NCBI GenBank assembly: GCA_000231825.2
Contig: JH720301.1
Location: 734,874-798,873 of the forward strand
DNA from: Tetrahymena elliotti 4EA
Lineage: Eukaryota; Ciliophora; Oligohymenophorea; Hymenostomatida; Tetrahymenidae
Direction: 5' to 3'
DNA: 64,000 nt
Part shown: one piece after another, positions 1 to 12,492 of the stretch
How positions within the stretch are numbered: the first letter of the stretch is position 1
How the letters are laid out: the number at the start of each line of letters is the position of its first letter
The notes under the pieces: model-generated
The model's input: the letters and a program-made list of their open reading frames with translations, nothing else
Databases searched by the model: none
Told to the model about the DNA's origin: nothing
Position numbers and translations under genes: made by a program

Positions 1-2346
1 ACAGGTGAGTCTGATTCTATAAATAAATACTATATAGGAGAGCATGGAAAAAAGCCATAACCTTTTCTTATTTCAGGCTCAAAACTAATAGAAGGAAGTG
101 GTATGATGATTGTCCTTGCTGTGGGATCAATGAGTAGAATAGGATAATAGTATGCTTTAATGAACGAAGAAGAAGAGAAAAAGACTCCTCTGTAAGAAAA
201 ACTAGATGTTTTTGTGGAAAAAATTGGAAGTATAGGTTTTAAATGGGCTTTCTTTACTGTATTTTGTATGCTTTTAAATTTGCTATATACTGTATACTTT
301 GATGATAATCTTAAGCTTTTCTCTATTGAAACTCTTTCTGAGATTGTTGATTATCTTATTGTTGGAATAACAATCGTAGTTATTGCTGTGCCAGAAGGTT
401 TACCTCTAGCTGTTACATTATCTTTGGCATATGCTGTAGGTAAAATGAAAGATGAAAATAATTTAGTCAGAAACCTTATTTCATGCGAAATTATGGGAGG
501 TGCTGACACAATTTGCAGTGATAAAACGGGAACTCTTACAGAAAACAAAATGAAGGTCAAAAAATTATATGCATTTGGTAATGTGCACAACTAATTTAAT
601 GTAAATAATTTCGATAAATAATTTATTAGTATATTTACCGAAGGAATTTGTGTTAATTCTAACGCTTATCCAAAAATTGATAATGGTAACTTTGTATATA
701 ATGGCAACAAGACTGAATGTGCACTCCTTGAGCTAGCTTATAAATTCTAGACTGATTATAGAGAGTTTAGACTAAGTGAGAACATAATAAAAGTAATTCC
801 ATTCTCATCTGCTAGAAAAAGAATGACCACTGTTTACAAGCCTAAAAATACTGAATAAAATATTTTAAGAGTTTACACTAAGGGAGCGCCAGAAATTTTA
901 ATTGATTTTTGTAGTAAATTTATTAACAAAAATGGTGAAATTGAGTTGATTAATTAGGAATTTTTAGAAAAATTCTAATAAACTTAACAAAATTTTTCAA
1001 ATGAATCCTTGAGAATATTATTAATAGCTTATAAAGAAATACCTGAAACTGGTACAGATTTACTTACAGTAGAAAATTAATTAGAGGAAGATTTAATCAT
1101 TTTAGGAATGATAGGTATACAAGATCCTCTAAGAAAAGAAATCTAATAGGCAATATCATTATGTAACAATGCAGGAGTCACAGTAAGAATGGTTACTGGA
1201 GATAATAAAGAAACTGCTATAGCAATTTCTAAAGAAGCAGGTATAATTAGTAAAGATTATAGTCCTACTGATGGAACATTCACAGTTATGGAAGGGAAAC
1301 ATTTTAGAAAATTAGTAGGAGGCTTATAGCAAATAAAAGGAGAAGATGGTAAAATTGAAAGATATGAAGTGGGTAATTTAAATACGTTTAAAGAAATAAT
1401 TTAAAACTTAAGAGTTTTAGCAAGAAGTTCTCCTGAAGATAAGTTTTTGTTAGTTACTGGCCTATAAAAATGTGGTTCAGTTGTAGCTGTAACTGGAGAT
1501 GGGACAAATGATGCCCCTGCTTTAAAAAAGGCTGATATAGGATTTGCTATGGGAATTTCAGGTACAGAAGTAGCTAAGGAAGCAGCAGGAATTATATTGA
1601 TTGATGATAATTTCTCAAGTATAATTACAGCAATAAAATGGGGTAGAAATATATTTGATTGCATAAGAAAGTTTCTTTAGTTCTAGTTAACTATCAATAT
1701 AGTAGCATTATTTATGGCTTTTTTAGGAGGTCTTATTTTTAGAGAATCTCCTTTCAATACAGTTTAAATTCTTTGGGTTAATTTAATGCAAGATACTATG
1801 GCGGCTTTAGCATTAGCCACAGAACCTCCTAATGATGAATTACTATAGAGAAAACCAGTAAAGCGTAATGAAGCTATCGTAACTGCTGCTATGTGGAAAT
1901 CCATTATTTTGTAAAGTATTTACTAGATTGCCATACTTTGTATTGTTCTCTTTTTAGGTCCATAATTATTGGATATAGAAAATGGAATCTAAATTAAAGA
2001 CTGGACTGAGGAAAATGGTGTACATTTAACAGTATTTTTTAATATTTTTGTTTTTCTATCAGTTTTTAATGAAATAAACTGCAGGAAGCTAAAATCAAAT
2101 GAAATGAATGTATTTTAAGGTTTTTTCAATAATCCTCTCTTTTTATTTATCATAATTTCAACTATTTTCGTTCAAATTCTTATGATTTAATTTGGAGGAA
2201 GAGTGATGAAATGTTCTCCTTTAAGCTTTGAATAAAATTTAACATGTATTCTTGTAGGGGCTTCTTCAATTATTGCCGGTATGATAATTAAAATATTACC
2301 CTCCAAACTAGATGAGTGCTTAAATTATACTAATCCCTTCAAATGA
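1..2346 (+). CDS. Plasma-membrane type Ca2+-transporting P-type ATPase (P2B), 3' part
   Basis: C-terminal 781 residues of an ATP-driven calcium pump that exports Ca2+ from the cytosol or into alveolar stores; the N-terminus lies before the window. The frame is open from base 1 to TGA 2344 with no intron, reading TAA/TAG as Gln. It starts exactly at the actuator motif TGES (residues 1-4), followed by the M4 motif [10 protein letters not shown] (about 131), the phosphorylation site DKTGTLT with Asp174, KGAPE (about 294) in the nucleotide-binding domain, GDGTNDAPA (about 499) in the hinge, and C-terminal hydrophobic segments M5-M10. The sequence around [16 protein letters not shown] and [14 protein letters not shown] is typical of PMCA rather than SERCA pumps. 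The cytoplasmic tail after M10 is very short (about 15 residues), so a long calmodulin-binding tail like that of animal PMCAs is absent. The family assignment is secure; ion specificity and cellular membrane are inferred from the family. Confidence 0.95.
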
Positions 2347-4253
2347 ATAATTTATTCTTACATTTTAAATTCAAAAATTTGATACTATAATTTCTATTTT
2401 AAGAACATGTGATTTCTAAAAATATGAAAAAAGAAATAACTATTACAATAATTTTATTTGTTATTTTTTATTAGTAATTTAAGTTTGCTTTTAAAAATTT
2501 TTACATTTAATATTAAAAACTTTAATTCTTAAATTTGTTAATAATATTTTATTTTTTTTCAAATCAAAATAAACAAAAAGTAAGAAGATTTAATCAGTTT
2601 AAAAAAATCTATTATTTATTTAAATTTATAAAATTTTATTTACTAGATATAGCTGACTTAGGTAAATTGATTTTAAAAAATCTAGAATAGAAGAATTTTA
2701 TCTAATTTATTTTTGGTTGGATAAATTTTCAAATTAGGTAATAAAAACCATGAAAATGTCTTAAATTTTTACTTCTTGATGAGCAAATCAAATTTATTTA
2801 TTTAAATTGAGATTTACTTTAACTTCTTTTTTTAAGAAGTATGTATGCTAAATAAGAGCTTTTAAAGATGGTAGGAAATAACTAAGCTGTAAAATATTGC
2901 ATTTAAGAAATAAATAAAGGACTATTTATTATCTCATCCATAAGCATCTTTTTATGATTTATATGAATTAAAATGATATTTGTAAAGACATTTTTTTAAA
3001 AACTAGCTTTTTTTTTTGTATCCTTTATTAAATAGAATAAATTTTGATTAAAAATATCAACAAAAGATGATTTATTCTTTTTCTCTTGTGGCTAACTAAG
3101 ATGGAAAGAATTATAAAAAGTAAGATATTGAGTAAAAATTCACCAATTTAATTGATTTTTTTGTTTCAAATAACAAGAATAGATGTTTACAATATTGATA
3201 TATATATTACTTTGAAATAATAGTTTTATTGAATATAATGATGAATTGGTTTGGTTCAAGTCTAAATGTATTAATTTTTAGCTTACTACTTTTCTTATTC
3301 TTGTAGTTGACAGTACATTTATTTCTGTTATTTCTGTGAGTTTCTGATACAAAATTGAAATTTTTTACATATGATAATTAATATTGGTTCTATTAAATTA
3401 TTGATTAAATGTGAGATAAATTTTTTCTAAGTTTATTTAGATATCAAATTTCATTTAATCATACTTCAAGCATTATAGATAAATACTTATTATCTCCTTT
3501 AATTAATTTTTTTAAAAATATGAAAATCATTGTTAAATTTATTATTATTTTCTATTAAATAATTATCCTTTAGATATGTTTTAATTTAGTCCTAAATTTT
3601 ATCTTTTTTTCTTCATAAATTAAACTTTTAATTTTAAACCACCATAAATATTATAATAAAATGAGCTTAATTCCTTCAATATTCTTGTTAATTTATTTTG
3701 TTATTTTTGAATTATTTTTTATTGTCTTTTAAATTTAAACAAACAATCCTTAGTTAAAATATTGATTGTATAATATCTTAATATGTCAATGTTGGATTAA
3801 ATTATTTAAAATATATAAAAAATTCAGTTTGCAAGAAAAAAATTTTTATAATTTTAGAATTTTATTTTCTATCTAAAATTAGTACTATTAAGGTATATTC
3901 AGTTTTTAAAATATAGACAATTTTTTGTTGCCTTCAAATAAAAGAATATGAAATTAAAAATGCTATAAATAAATATTTTGTATGTTTTTAGCTCATAGAT
4001 GGCTTTAGAAGAACCAAAGTATATTTCCTATTTCTATCAGTAAATATGTTAAACTTATTGACTCTTTTATTAAGTTAGCATATAATATAAGATATTCTGT
4101 AATATTTTTTAGCTATTGTGTGGTTCTTTTTCATAATTTTTCTTTAGTTATTTCTTGTTTAACATGATTTTTAAAGGTTTAAATATGATAAATTTTGATT
4201 TAAAAATTATAAAAAAATAAACTATCAAGTAAAAACTTTCTTGAAAATAAAAA
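2347..4253. other. AT-rich intergenic spacer (about 1.9 kb)
   Basis: Very AT-rich DNA with long T and A runs. I found no protein-like frame, RNA gene or repeat. It holds the 3' flank of the calcium pump and the 5' flank of the small gene at 4254. Confidence 0.6.
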
Positions 4254-4466
4254 ATGAATTCTTAATAAGTTTAAAAAGACCCTACATTACCTGCTGACTA
4301 TTCACCTAAAGCTGATAATTCTGACATACCTTTTTATATGAGAATAGCTGTTTGTCCTGCACCTGGAGGTTAACTATCTGACACGAATGAAATAAGAGCT
4401 ATAGAAAGAAGAAATTATGAGAACCATCTTAGAGAGGAAATTAAAAATTAATAAAAAAATAATTGA
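4254..4466 (+). CDS. Small conserved-looking protein of unknown function, 70 aa
   Basis: Single-exon ORF from ATG 4254 to TGA 4464, preceded by an A-rich stretch like that before other starts here. The protein is hydrophilic, with no membrane segment or signal peptide. It has a proline-containing N-terminal part (residues 9-45, with the segment PFYMRIAVCPAPGG at 26-39) and a charged, probably helical C-terminal part (about 47-66) rich in Arg and Glu. The DNA is clearly richer in G+C than the flanking spacer and uses varied codons, which argues for a real gene in DNA where random ORFs are AT-biased. I do not recognise the family. An additional upstream exon cannot be excluded. Confidence 0.55.
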
Positions 4467-4983
4467 TTTTAAAAATAACATCAATATTAAATTTAAAATG
4501 GTTTTGTAGTTATTTAGATTATCTGATCATATAAAGTTGTATCACTTTTTACTATTGTTAATAATCAAAATTTTTTTATGAATTCCTAATAATATCTCGT
4601 TAAATATTTTATTTAATTAAGATTTAGATCAAATCACTAAATGATGCTTAAATAATCTTATCAAAAATTGAATTAATTAAATAAATTCGCTTATTTTAGC
4701 TTACTGACTTTAATAGAACTATCAATTTATTTGAAAGCTAATTTTTTAATATCTTTGAAATAAACCTAATATTTTAAAAAAATTAAATTTAATAAATGCT
4801 TATTATATTTTAATAAAAATTTTATCTAAATACTTAAAGTTTTTAACGTTTGCTGTATATAAACATACTTTATTAAATAGTTTATAATTTTATTTAATAG
4901 TTGCGCCAAATATTTATTTAATTACAAAAATTCAAAAATTAAAATTTCAAAAAATCTGATCAAAATTAAAGATAGAACAAAAA

Positions 4984-7900
4984 ATGTAATATAAATATAA
5001 ATGGCATAGGATAAAAACTGAATAAGTTATTGAGAAATATCAGAACTCATCAGCTTTACCATCTTCAAAGATTAAACAAAATGATGTGTCTTCAAGAAAG
5101 AAAAAAGCAAGAGAGTTCAATATGGATTTTGATGAATTTTAATAAGAAGATTCTTAGATAAATTAGAATTCTCATAATTTTCGCTTTGAAGAATCAGCAG
5201 ATGAATTTGGATTTGATTCTCCAAAGACAAAAACAGAAAAAGTAATGAAAGAAGAAAATAGTGCATTCCGTTTAGAAATAAAAAAATCACCTATTTTAGA
5301 TAAGAGTCTCTTCTCATTTTTAGTCAAGTTTTACAATTAGGTTTAATAATCTAAAAAAGGGTAAAGAAAAAAATTTGTATAAAGATTTATTGACTCTACA
5401 TTTAAAGAAAATAGAGATCCCTCATATACATTTACTCTATTAAGATTAATAATCCCTCATCATGATAAATAACGTCCAAACTATGGTTTGAACTATAAAA
5501 ATCTAGCAAAAGTGCTAAGTGAAGTATTTGCTCTATCAGAAGAAAAGCGTTAATAGCTTTTAAACTATAAAAGACCTTTAAAAGATAATTAATAAGTAGT
5601 AGGTGATTTTGGTGAAGTAGTATAAAATGTTTTATAAGCATTTTCCTAAAAGCCAACTTTAACAATAAATGATGTTGATAGATGTCTAGATGAGTTAGCC
5701 TAACCATAAAATAGAGACTTGAGCTCTAAAGAAAAGGTTTTAAGAAATTGCTTGAAGAATGCAACATCAGAAGAAATAAAATGGATTTCACGGTATATTA
5801 ATTTTTTCATTTTTATAAATATTAAAAATATTTTCTACTAAAAGTTTAATCTTAAAAGACCTTAATTTAGGAATTAATCATGAAATAATTCTTGCTTTAT
5901 TTCATCCAGATGCTGTTGTATTATTTAATTCTACTTCAAGTCTTTGGGAAGTTTGTAAAGAGTTTGTTGATCCAAACCATAAATTATCTAATGTTTTAAG
6001 ATTATTTCATCCAATCAAGCCTATGCTTGCTGGTCGTAAGGCTCTTAAAAGCATAGAAACTATACTAAATGGTAAATTATTTTATTGTAATAAAGAAAAT
6101 TTTGTAATATTTTTTTTATTTAAAAAATAAAGGTAAAAACTATCTTGTAGAAACTAAGTTTGATGGAGAAAGAATATAGTGTCATGTATCTCCAGAATCT
6201 CTTATGTATGATTATTTAGATAATTTATTTTCATCTTAAAAATATCTTTTTTTAATTTAATTTCGAGTGTAAAAACTTTTCAAAAATTGATTTAAAATTG
6301 TAATTGATAATTTAATTTAAAAAATAGGTTTTTCACAAGAAATTCTAATAATTACACAAATATTTATGAAAAAATGATAGAATATGTAAGAAGAAGTTTG
6401 AAAGATGCAGTTCATAGTTGTATTTTAGATGGTGAAATGGTTGTTGTTAATAAAATTACAGGATAGAGAGTTTAATTTGGTCTTAATAAAACTATTGCTA
6501 TGGAAAGAGAAGATGATGAGCTTTGTATATGTTATAAAATATTTGATATTTTGTATCTGAAAACTAAAGATAATAAAGAATATTCTCTTACTGAATACAC
6601 TTTGTAATACAGAAAGAGAATCTTAGAAAATTTAATTGATAATTAATAAGACAAAGTTGAAGTCATATTTGGTAGAGAATACTCTGATATAAATGATATT
6701 CTTACTGAATTTAATGAGGCAATTCATAGGAACGATGAAGGTATTGTGATCAAGTAATTAGATACTCTTTACTATCCAGATGATAGGTCTGATAAGTGGA
6801 TTAAAATGAAAGGAGATTACTATGAAGGTATTATGGATACTCTCGATCTTATTATAATTGGAGGATATTTTGGCGAAAAGTCCTATAAAATTAATGGAAT
6901 TGGAGATTGGACTGACCATTTAACGCACTACCTTGTAGCAGTAGCTAAGAAAATAGATTTATAAAATCCTTCTAATTCTATACTTGTGCCTTTTGCTAAG
7001 GTGGGTGCAGGTTTTACAGCAAGAGATTATGCAGATATTAAGGCTAGAATGAGAGATTAATGGGTTAGAACTAATCATTCTAATAAAACCCCCTCATTCA
7101 TAATTTAGAATTGGAAACCTGGAGAAAAGGTAAATAATTAAATGAAAATAAATAAAGTATTTAAATAAAATATAATTAAGGATAAACCAGATGCATATAT
7201 ATTATCACCTTAAAATTCTCTAATTTTAGAGATAAGAGCTACTGAAATCATACAGTCCTCTTAATATCCTACAAACTACACTTTAAGGTATTAATCATGT
7301 TTACTTATATTTAGATTAAGATAATCAATTTGAGTAATTTAACAAATTAAGGTTTCCGAGGTTTGAGAAGTTTAGAAGAGATAAAGATTGGTTTGATTGT
7401 ATGAAATTTAATGAAATCATAGAAATGACTTAAAATTTAAAGAAAAAAGAATAAAAGGAAAGTGATAAAGAGGATAACGCAAGTGATGAAGAATAAGACG
7501 AAAATGGAGGTAAACTGAAGAAGAAAAGAAAAGGTTAGAATGGAGAAGAAATAGAAGTGACTAAATAAGGAAGGAAACCAAACTGGAAAACTAATAAAGT
7601 AATGGCTTAATATCTTGATATTGATGTTTCTGATGTGAAAATTGAATCTAACATATTTAATAACTTTGTATTTAATATAATTAATTTACCTCATGATGTC
7701 TCATTAAGTGAGGAAAAGATTTTGTAGGAAAAAACTCATCTAGAAAAGGGTATAGTTGCAAATGGAGGTAGAAAGGTATAAAATGATAGCAATCTAGTAA
7801 CTCATTATGTAGCATCTCATTACGACTTTAAAGTTTAAGTGATAGCAGATCACTATAAAGTTAACATTTTGTCTTTGTAATGGGTAAAAGACTGTATGAA

Positions 7901-8414
7901 AAAGAAATCTTTAATTGATTACTCTCCTCGTTACATTATTTATGGACAAGATTAATTGTATGAGAGAAATAAATTGCTTTATGACAAATATGGTGATTCT
8001 TTTTTCAAAGATGTGGAAGAAGATGAATTATTAGATATTTTGAAGTCTATGAAAATAGATGAAATAGAAGAAGAGTTTAAAAATGACGAAGAATTTGAGG
8101 AGGCTGTTTATGATATTATTTAAATGAAAAATTAACTTTTTAAAGAATGCTTTCCTCAAGGATAAGTTTATTGCTTTTACAATTTAAATAATAAAAAAAA
8201 TTCGGATATTAACTTGAATTATCTAATTGATTTAATTTAATTTAATGGAAATCAAGTTGTATATGATTTAGAAGATTATATAGATTATATAGTGGCTTTA
8301 GATTACAGTGAGCCAGACAACGAATAAATTATTAAATTTAGATAATAAAATAGAAATATTGAAGTTATTAGCTAATCAAATTTATTAACTAATTTTGGAA
8401 TCAATATTTTTTGA
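4984..8414 (+). CDS. LIG4: DNA ligase IV (NHEJ ATP-dependent DNA ligase)
   Basis: ATP-dependent ligase that seals double-strand breaks in non-homologous end joining, normally with XRCC4. Six exons: 4984-5792, 5845-6071, 6133-6205, 6328-7129, 7181-7287 and 7352-8414, giving 1026 residues; all phases close. Domains: a poorly conserved N-terminal tail (1 to about 85), the ligase N-terminal domain ending near [11 protein letters not shown], adenylation motif [10 protein letters not shown] with nucleophile Lys354, motif III around CILDGEMVV, the DEGIVIK-type motif IV, motif V DKWIKMK, the OB-fold, then a BRCT domain (containing [12 protein letters not shown]), the XRCC4-interacting stretch DKYGDSFF, and a weaker second BRCT. 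An acidic/basic low-complexity linker precedes BRCT1. The BRCT pair and XRCC4-binding stretch separate LIG4 from LIG1 and LIG3. The 51-bp intron 7130-7180 is a multiple of three without TGA, so its removal is inferred. The start is the first in-frame ATG. Confidence 0.93.
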
Positions 8415-9738
8415 TTTAAATAAAATTTAATTTTTCAAAAATAAGCAAAATAATTCATAAATGCTAACAAATATGAAAAATAATGCTTCTCACTTTATAT
8501 AAAAATTTACTTTATCAATAATAGTATGAATAGAATTAATGATAGAGATTTCTATTTTACCTGTCTAAAAATATTTGAAAAATTAACTTTCAAAATAATA
8601 ATAAATTGCTTTATTATATACTCACCCCACCCCTATTTTAACTAATTGATATTAAATTTTAAAATATTATATTATCTTATACGTTAAAAAAAACTTCTAG
8701 TAGATTTTATTTTTTCATATAATCTTAAAGAATATTTTTAAAACTATTGAAGTAACTTAAAGTGTAAGTTAAATTTATTTAATTCTTTACTTAAAATGAA
8801 TTTTTTTAATGATTCCCTTTCATGCTTTAATTAAAATAAATTTTAAATATTTTTCTTTTTAATTGTCATTTTTTTAAAATTGGATTAAAAAACTAACTTT
8901 CAAAATTATTTTAAAACATCAAAATAACTCTTTTACTCATAATTAGAATTTAAAAAATTATTTAATATTAAATTAGGTGAAATGACTCCTCTTTTGTTTA
9001 TTTTTTGTAATGAATAAAATTTGAGAAATATTTAAATCTTTTCTTTTAGTGTTAAAATATTTCAAATGGATTTTAGAATGAAAAAGTAATTTCTTTTTTT
9101 AATAAAGAAAACTTGATCTCTGTTAGTTTATGATTTTTTTTAAGTAATTTTTCTAGACAAATTTTAATTTAAATAATTCTTTTTGTAGACATGTTAATTT
9201 AAAAATTAAAAAATACTTTTAAATTAAAATTGGAAAATTTAGTCAAGTTGTCTAGAATAAAATATATTTTTATTTTGAAAATGGATTAATCTATCAATCA
9301 TACATTAAATAATTAAAAGAATTTTTCAGTGAAAGAAAGATAAAGAGAAAAGAAAAATTGAATAGGAAGAAGTAGCTCTTTTTAAATTTCAATATGATTT
9401 ATAACGAGACAAAATACACCCATACAAAATTGAGAGACACTTTGAGATATCTTAAAAGGAAAAAGAAAGGTTGAAAACAAGGGGAATATCAAATAGAAAA
9501 GATTTATATTTCTATCTAATTTTTTAAGTCAGAAAGAAAGCAAATAGAAATTTGTTTAGACTCTTTTGCTATAAAACAAGTTAAGGAGTAATAAAAAATA
9601 ATACAAATTTTCAAACAAATTAAATATTATCTAAATATATTCTCTACTGTTTTGCAAAGAAACTACAAAACAAGGCAAAGAGATATATTAATAATAGCAA
9701 TATTTGATCAAAACTAACAAAAATATTTGATTCTTGAA
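8415..9738. other. AT-rich intergenic spacer / likely 5' leader
   Basis: No supported gene. The part from about 9330 to 9738 is purine-rich and less extreme in AT, consistent with a 5' untranslated leader of the Myb gene. A short frame from ATG 9282 ends after 26 codons and is not protein-like. Confidence 0.5.
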
Positions 9739-12492
9739 ATGTCGTACTTTATTGAGAATGGTAGCAGAAGAAATTGCAATGAATATAAGGAAGAAAATTA
9801 ATTTAGCAGATAGTCAGATAACTATAAAAAGATTAGCATACCCAACTCATTAGCAATAACTTCGAATGATGATAGAGTTTTAATGGAAATTGAAATTTAG
9901 TTAGAAGGATTAAAAACTCTACTTCAAAAGAATGAATAGTATGGTCATAAATTGAGATTAACTTTATAGAAAATTAATGAAAAGCATAAATCAAATACTG
10001 AAAAATTAAAAGAACTTCATCAAAAGAAGAATGAGATGTAGCAAAAGGCTAAAGTCAGCAAGTATGGCTTTTTGGCAACTTATGGATAAAATCTCTATGG
10101 CCATAAGATTCAGGGCATTTATTTTTACTAATTTGAAAACTATTAGAGATTAGATTGCATTTAAGCATTTGAGTTGATGTCAAAAAAGAACAATAAAATG
10201 CTTAAATAAAATCACCATCATCACATGAACTCATATTACTCCTTTGATAGTGATAAAGTAATAGAACCTGTCAAGGAAGAAAAGCTGTAAATGTTTTTTG
10301 ATAAGTTACCACTACTTTAAAGTAAATTCACAAAGTAGTAAAAACTTGCTTCTTAGAGTGCTGCCTAGTAAAACCAGTACTTTGATAATAGAGATGAAAT
10401 GAGTAGTGCTCAGAATAATGATAGCTAAATAAAATTTGAAGTCACTGAAAATTCTACTTCTCTTTATCTAGAGTTTACTGAAAGTGCAAAAAAAGAATTT
10501 ATTATTCTCTTGATTTTTAATTTTTTAGATGAATAGGTTGAACTTTCAAATAATAAGCAAATCCATTAAAACTCTAATGCAGTAAAAAAGCAGATACAGT
10601 AGACTAATGATGAAATATTTAAGTAAATTCTTTAATCACCTAGTTAAATTTACCACTACATTGACTGGATTGAGTTTGCTAAGTTTGCTAACCTCATAGT
10701 CAATAAATATGGAGCAACTTCTATGGTTGGATACATAGAAGCCTTAGATATCTTTTCTATTTTTAAATAGCTTTTTATTTAATTTGGAGAATAATTTGTT
10801 GTTTCCATACTATAAAATTATTAAAACTCTCAGAGTGTTGCTGAATGTGCCTCAAATTCTAGTTTAACTTAGTCTCCTATTCATACAATCAAAAGTAAAA
10901 GAAATTATAAAAAGAATTCTTAATCTCAAAGTAATACATTAATGGATGTATATGGAGAAGCAACAAGGAAAAAGGGAAGAAAAGAAAATTCTACTTCAAT
11001 AATCAAAGAGTATATGGTAGGAAATTTTAGTGATAGTAAATAAATAAGTAATTTTTTATCATTAATTTAAACCTAACCATCTGAATGGACTAGACAAGAT
11101 GATGAAAAATTAATTAAAGCCGTCTAGATATTTGGTGAAAAAAGATGGGGTCAAGTTTCTACCCTACTAAATGGTAAAGAACACACTGATATTGTCTAGA
11201 GATGGGTTAAATTCTTGAATCCTAGAATTGAAAAAGGGAGATGGAGCTTAAGAGAAGACTTAAAATTAGCTGTACTCTATGAATTCTACACATCATGCAA
11301 AGAAAAGATAGAAAATAAAACATGGTGCTTAATAGCAAACCATTTTACAAATAGAACAGAAGTTTAGATTCGTGAAAGATGGTGTAATCTTTTAGATCCT
11401 AAAATGAAGTTCACTTCCTGGAGTAAGTAAGAAGATATTGCTCTACTTTAATTGGGAGTTAAATATTAAGGATAGTGGGCTAAAATAAGTAGAGAGCTTG
11501 AAAATAAAACTGATAACTAGGTATTAAGACGTTGGAAGCTCCTATTGAGTGATAGATATAATATAAATCTCATCAAACTTTTAGAACTTGGTAGCATTAA
11601 TCTCAGAAAAGAATTTTTAAAACACCATGGCCTTCCTGAAGATTATAATGTTTAAAAACCAGATAAATAAAATGAATAAAAAATTCAGTAATAAGTGAGT
11701 GTGAAACCTTTAGGCATTTAAGAAGATAATTAAGAGCTAAGTTTCTTTTTACCTTAAATAAATAGTGATAATAATACCTCTTAAATACCAGAGCAAATCA
11801 ACATTTTTAAAGACTACTCCTTTTAGTATCCTTACTAAACAAATACTTAATAAGATGAAAAAACATACTTTACCTTTTCAGAAAAATAAACAAATGTAAT
11901 TGAATAACCAAAACCAAAATTTCCTAAATATTTTACTCTTAGAAGAGATAATGATGACAAGAAAAATGAAATGGAAATCGAAGAATAAAAATAAGTTGAA
12001 GAAAAAAAATAAAATAAAGTTTAAGAAATGGTTAGAATTACTTCAATTTCTACTTCTATCCCTAATAAAACTAAAAATATATTCCAAATGATTAAACTGA
12101 CTCCATCTCTAGCAAATCAAATTAGAAAAGATAATTTAAAACGCAGAGAAAAGAAAAAATATAAGAAAAAACCAACTGGTTATAAATAAAAGTAATTCTT
12201 AGTTTCAGCATCTTAGATAGATAACACAAGTACATTTAGATCTAACTATGAAGATGATGATGATTCAGATGACAATAGCTAATCTGCTATGAACTTCACT
12301 GAATACTAAAGTGAAACTAACAATCATGATCCTTCTAGCTATAATATTTCAACTCCTTTAGGTATTAAGAAAAGAATAACAAAAAAGAGCTATCACAGTC
12401 ATATTAATGTTTCTGAAGCTCTGATAAAAATCTAAAACGAAGAAGAAGGATATTAAAGCGAATCCGAAGGTAGTGAAATACCCTCTAATTGA
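9739..12492 (+). CDS. Three-repeat Myb/SANT DNA-binding protein, 917 aa
   Basis: Single exon from ATG 9739 to TGA 12490. An N-terminal coiled-coil region (about 50-110) is followed by a Gln/Asn-rich linker, then three tandem Myb repeats at about 447-612. Repeat 1 contains SEWTRQDDEKLIKAV and WGQVSTLL; repeat 2 contains RWSLREDLKLAVLYEF; repeat 3 contains SWSKQEDIALL and QWAKISREL, with regularly spaced Trp residues. The C-terminal third is Lys-rich, then acidic (a DDDD cluster near 830) and Gln/Ser-rich. Myb repeats of this type bind DNA, so a nuclear transcription factor or snRNA-activating-complex-like role is likely, but I cannot choose between a c-Myb-like and a SNAPC4-like protein. No intron is needed. 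Start choice: first ATG after in-frame TGA, with A-rich context. Confidence 0.85.

Noticed and set aside
351..590. Antisense ORF opposite the Ca2+ ATPase
   Set aside because: Shadow of a strongly conserved P-type ATPase coding region on the + strand; no motif of its own.
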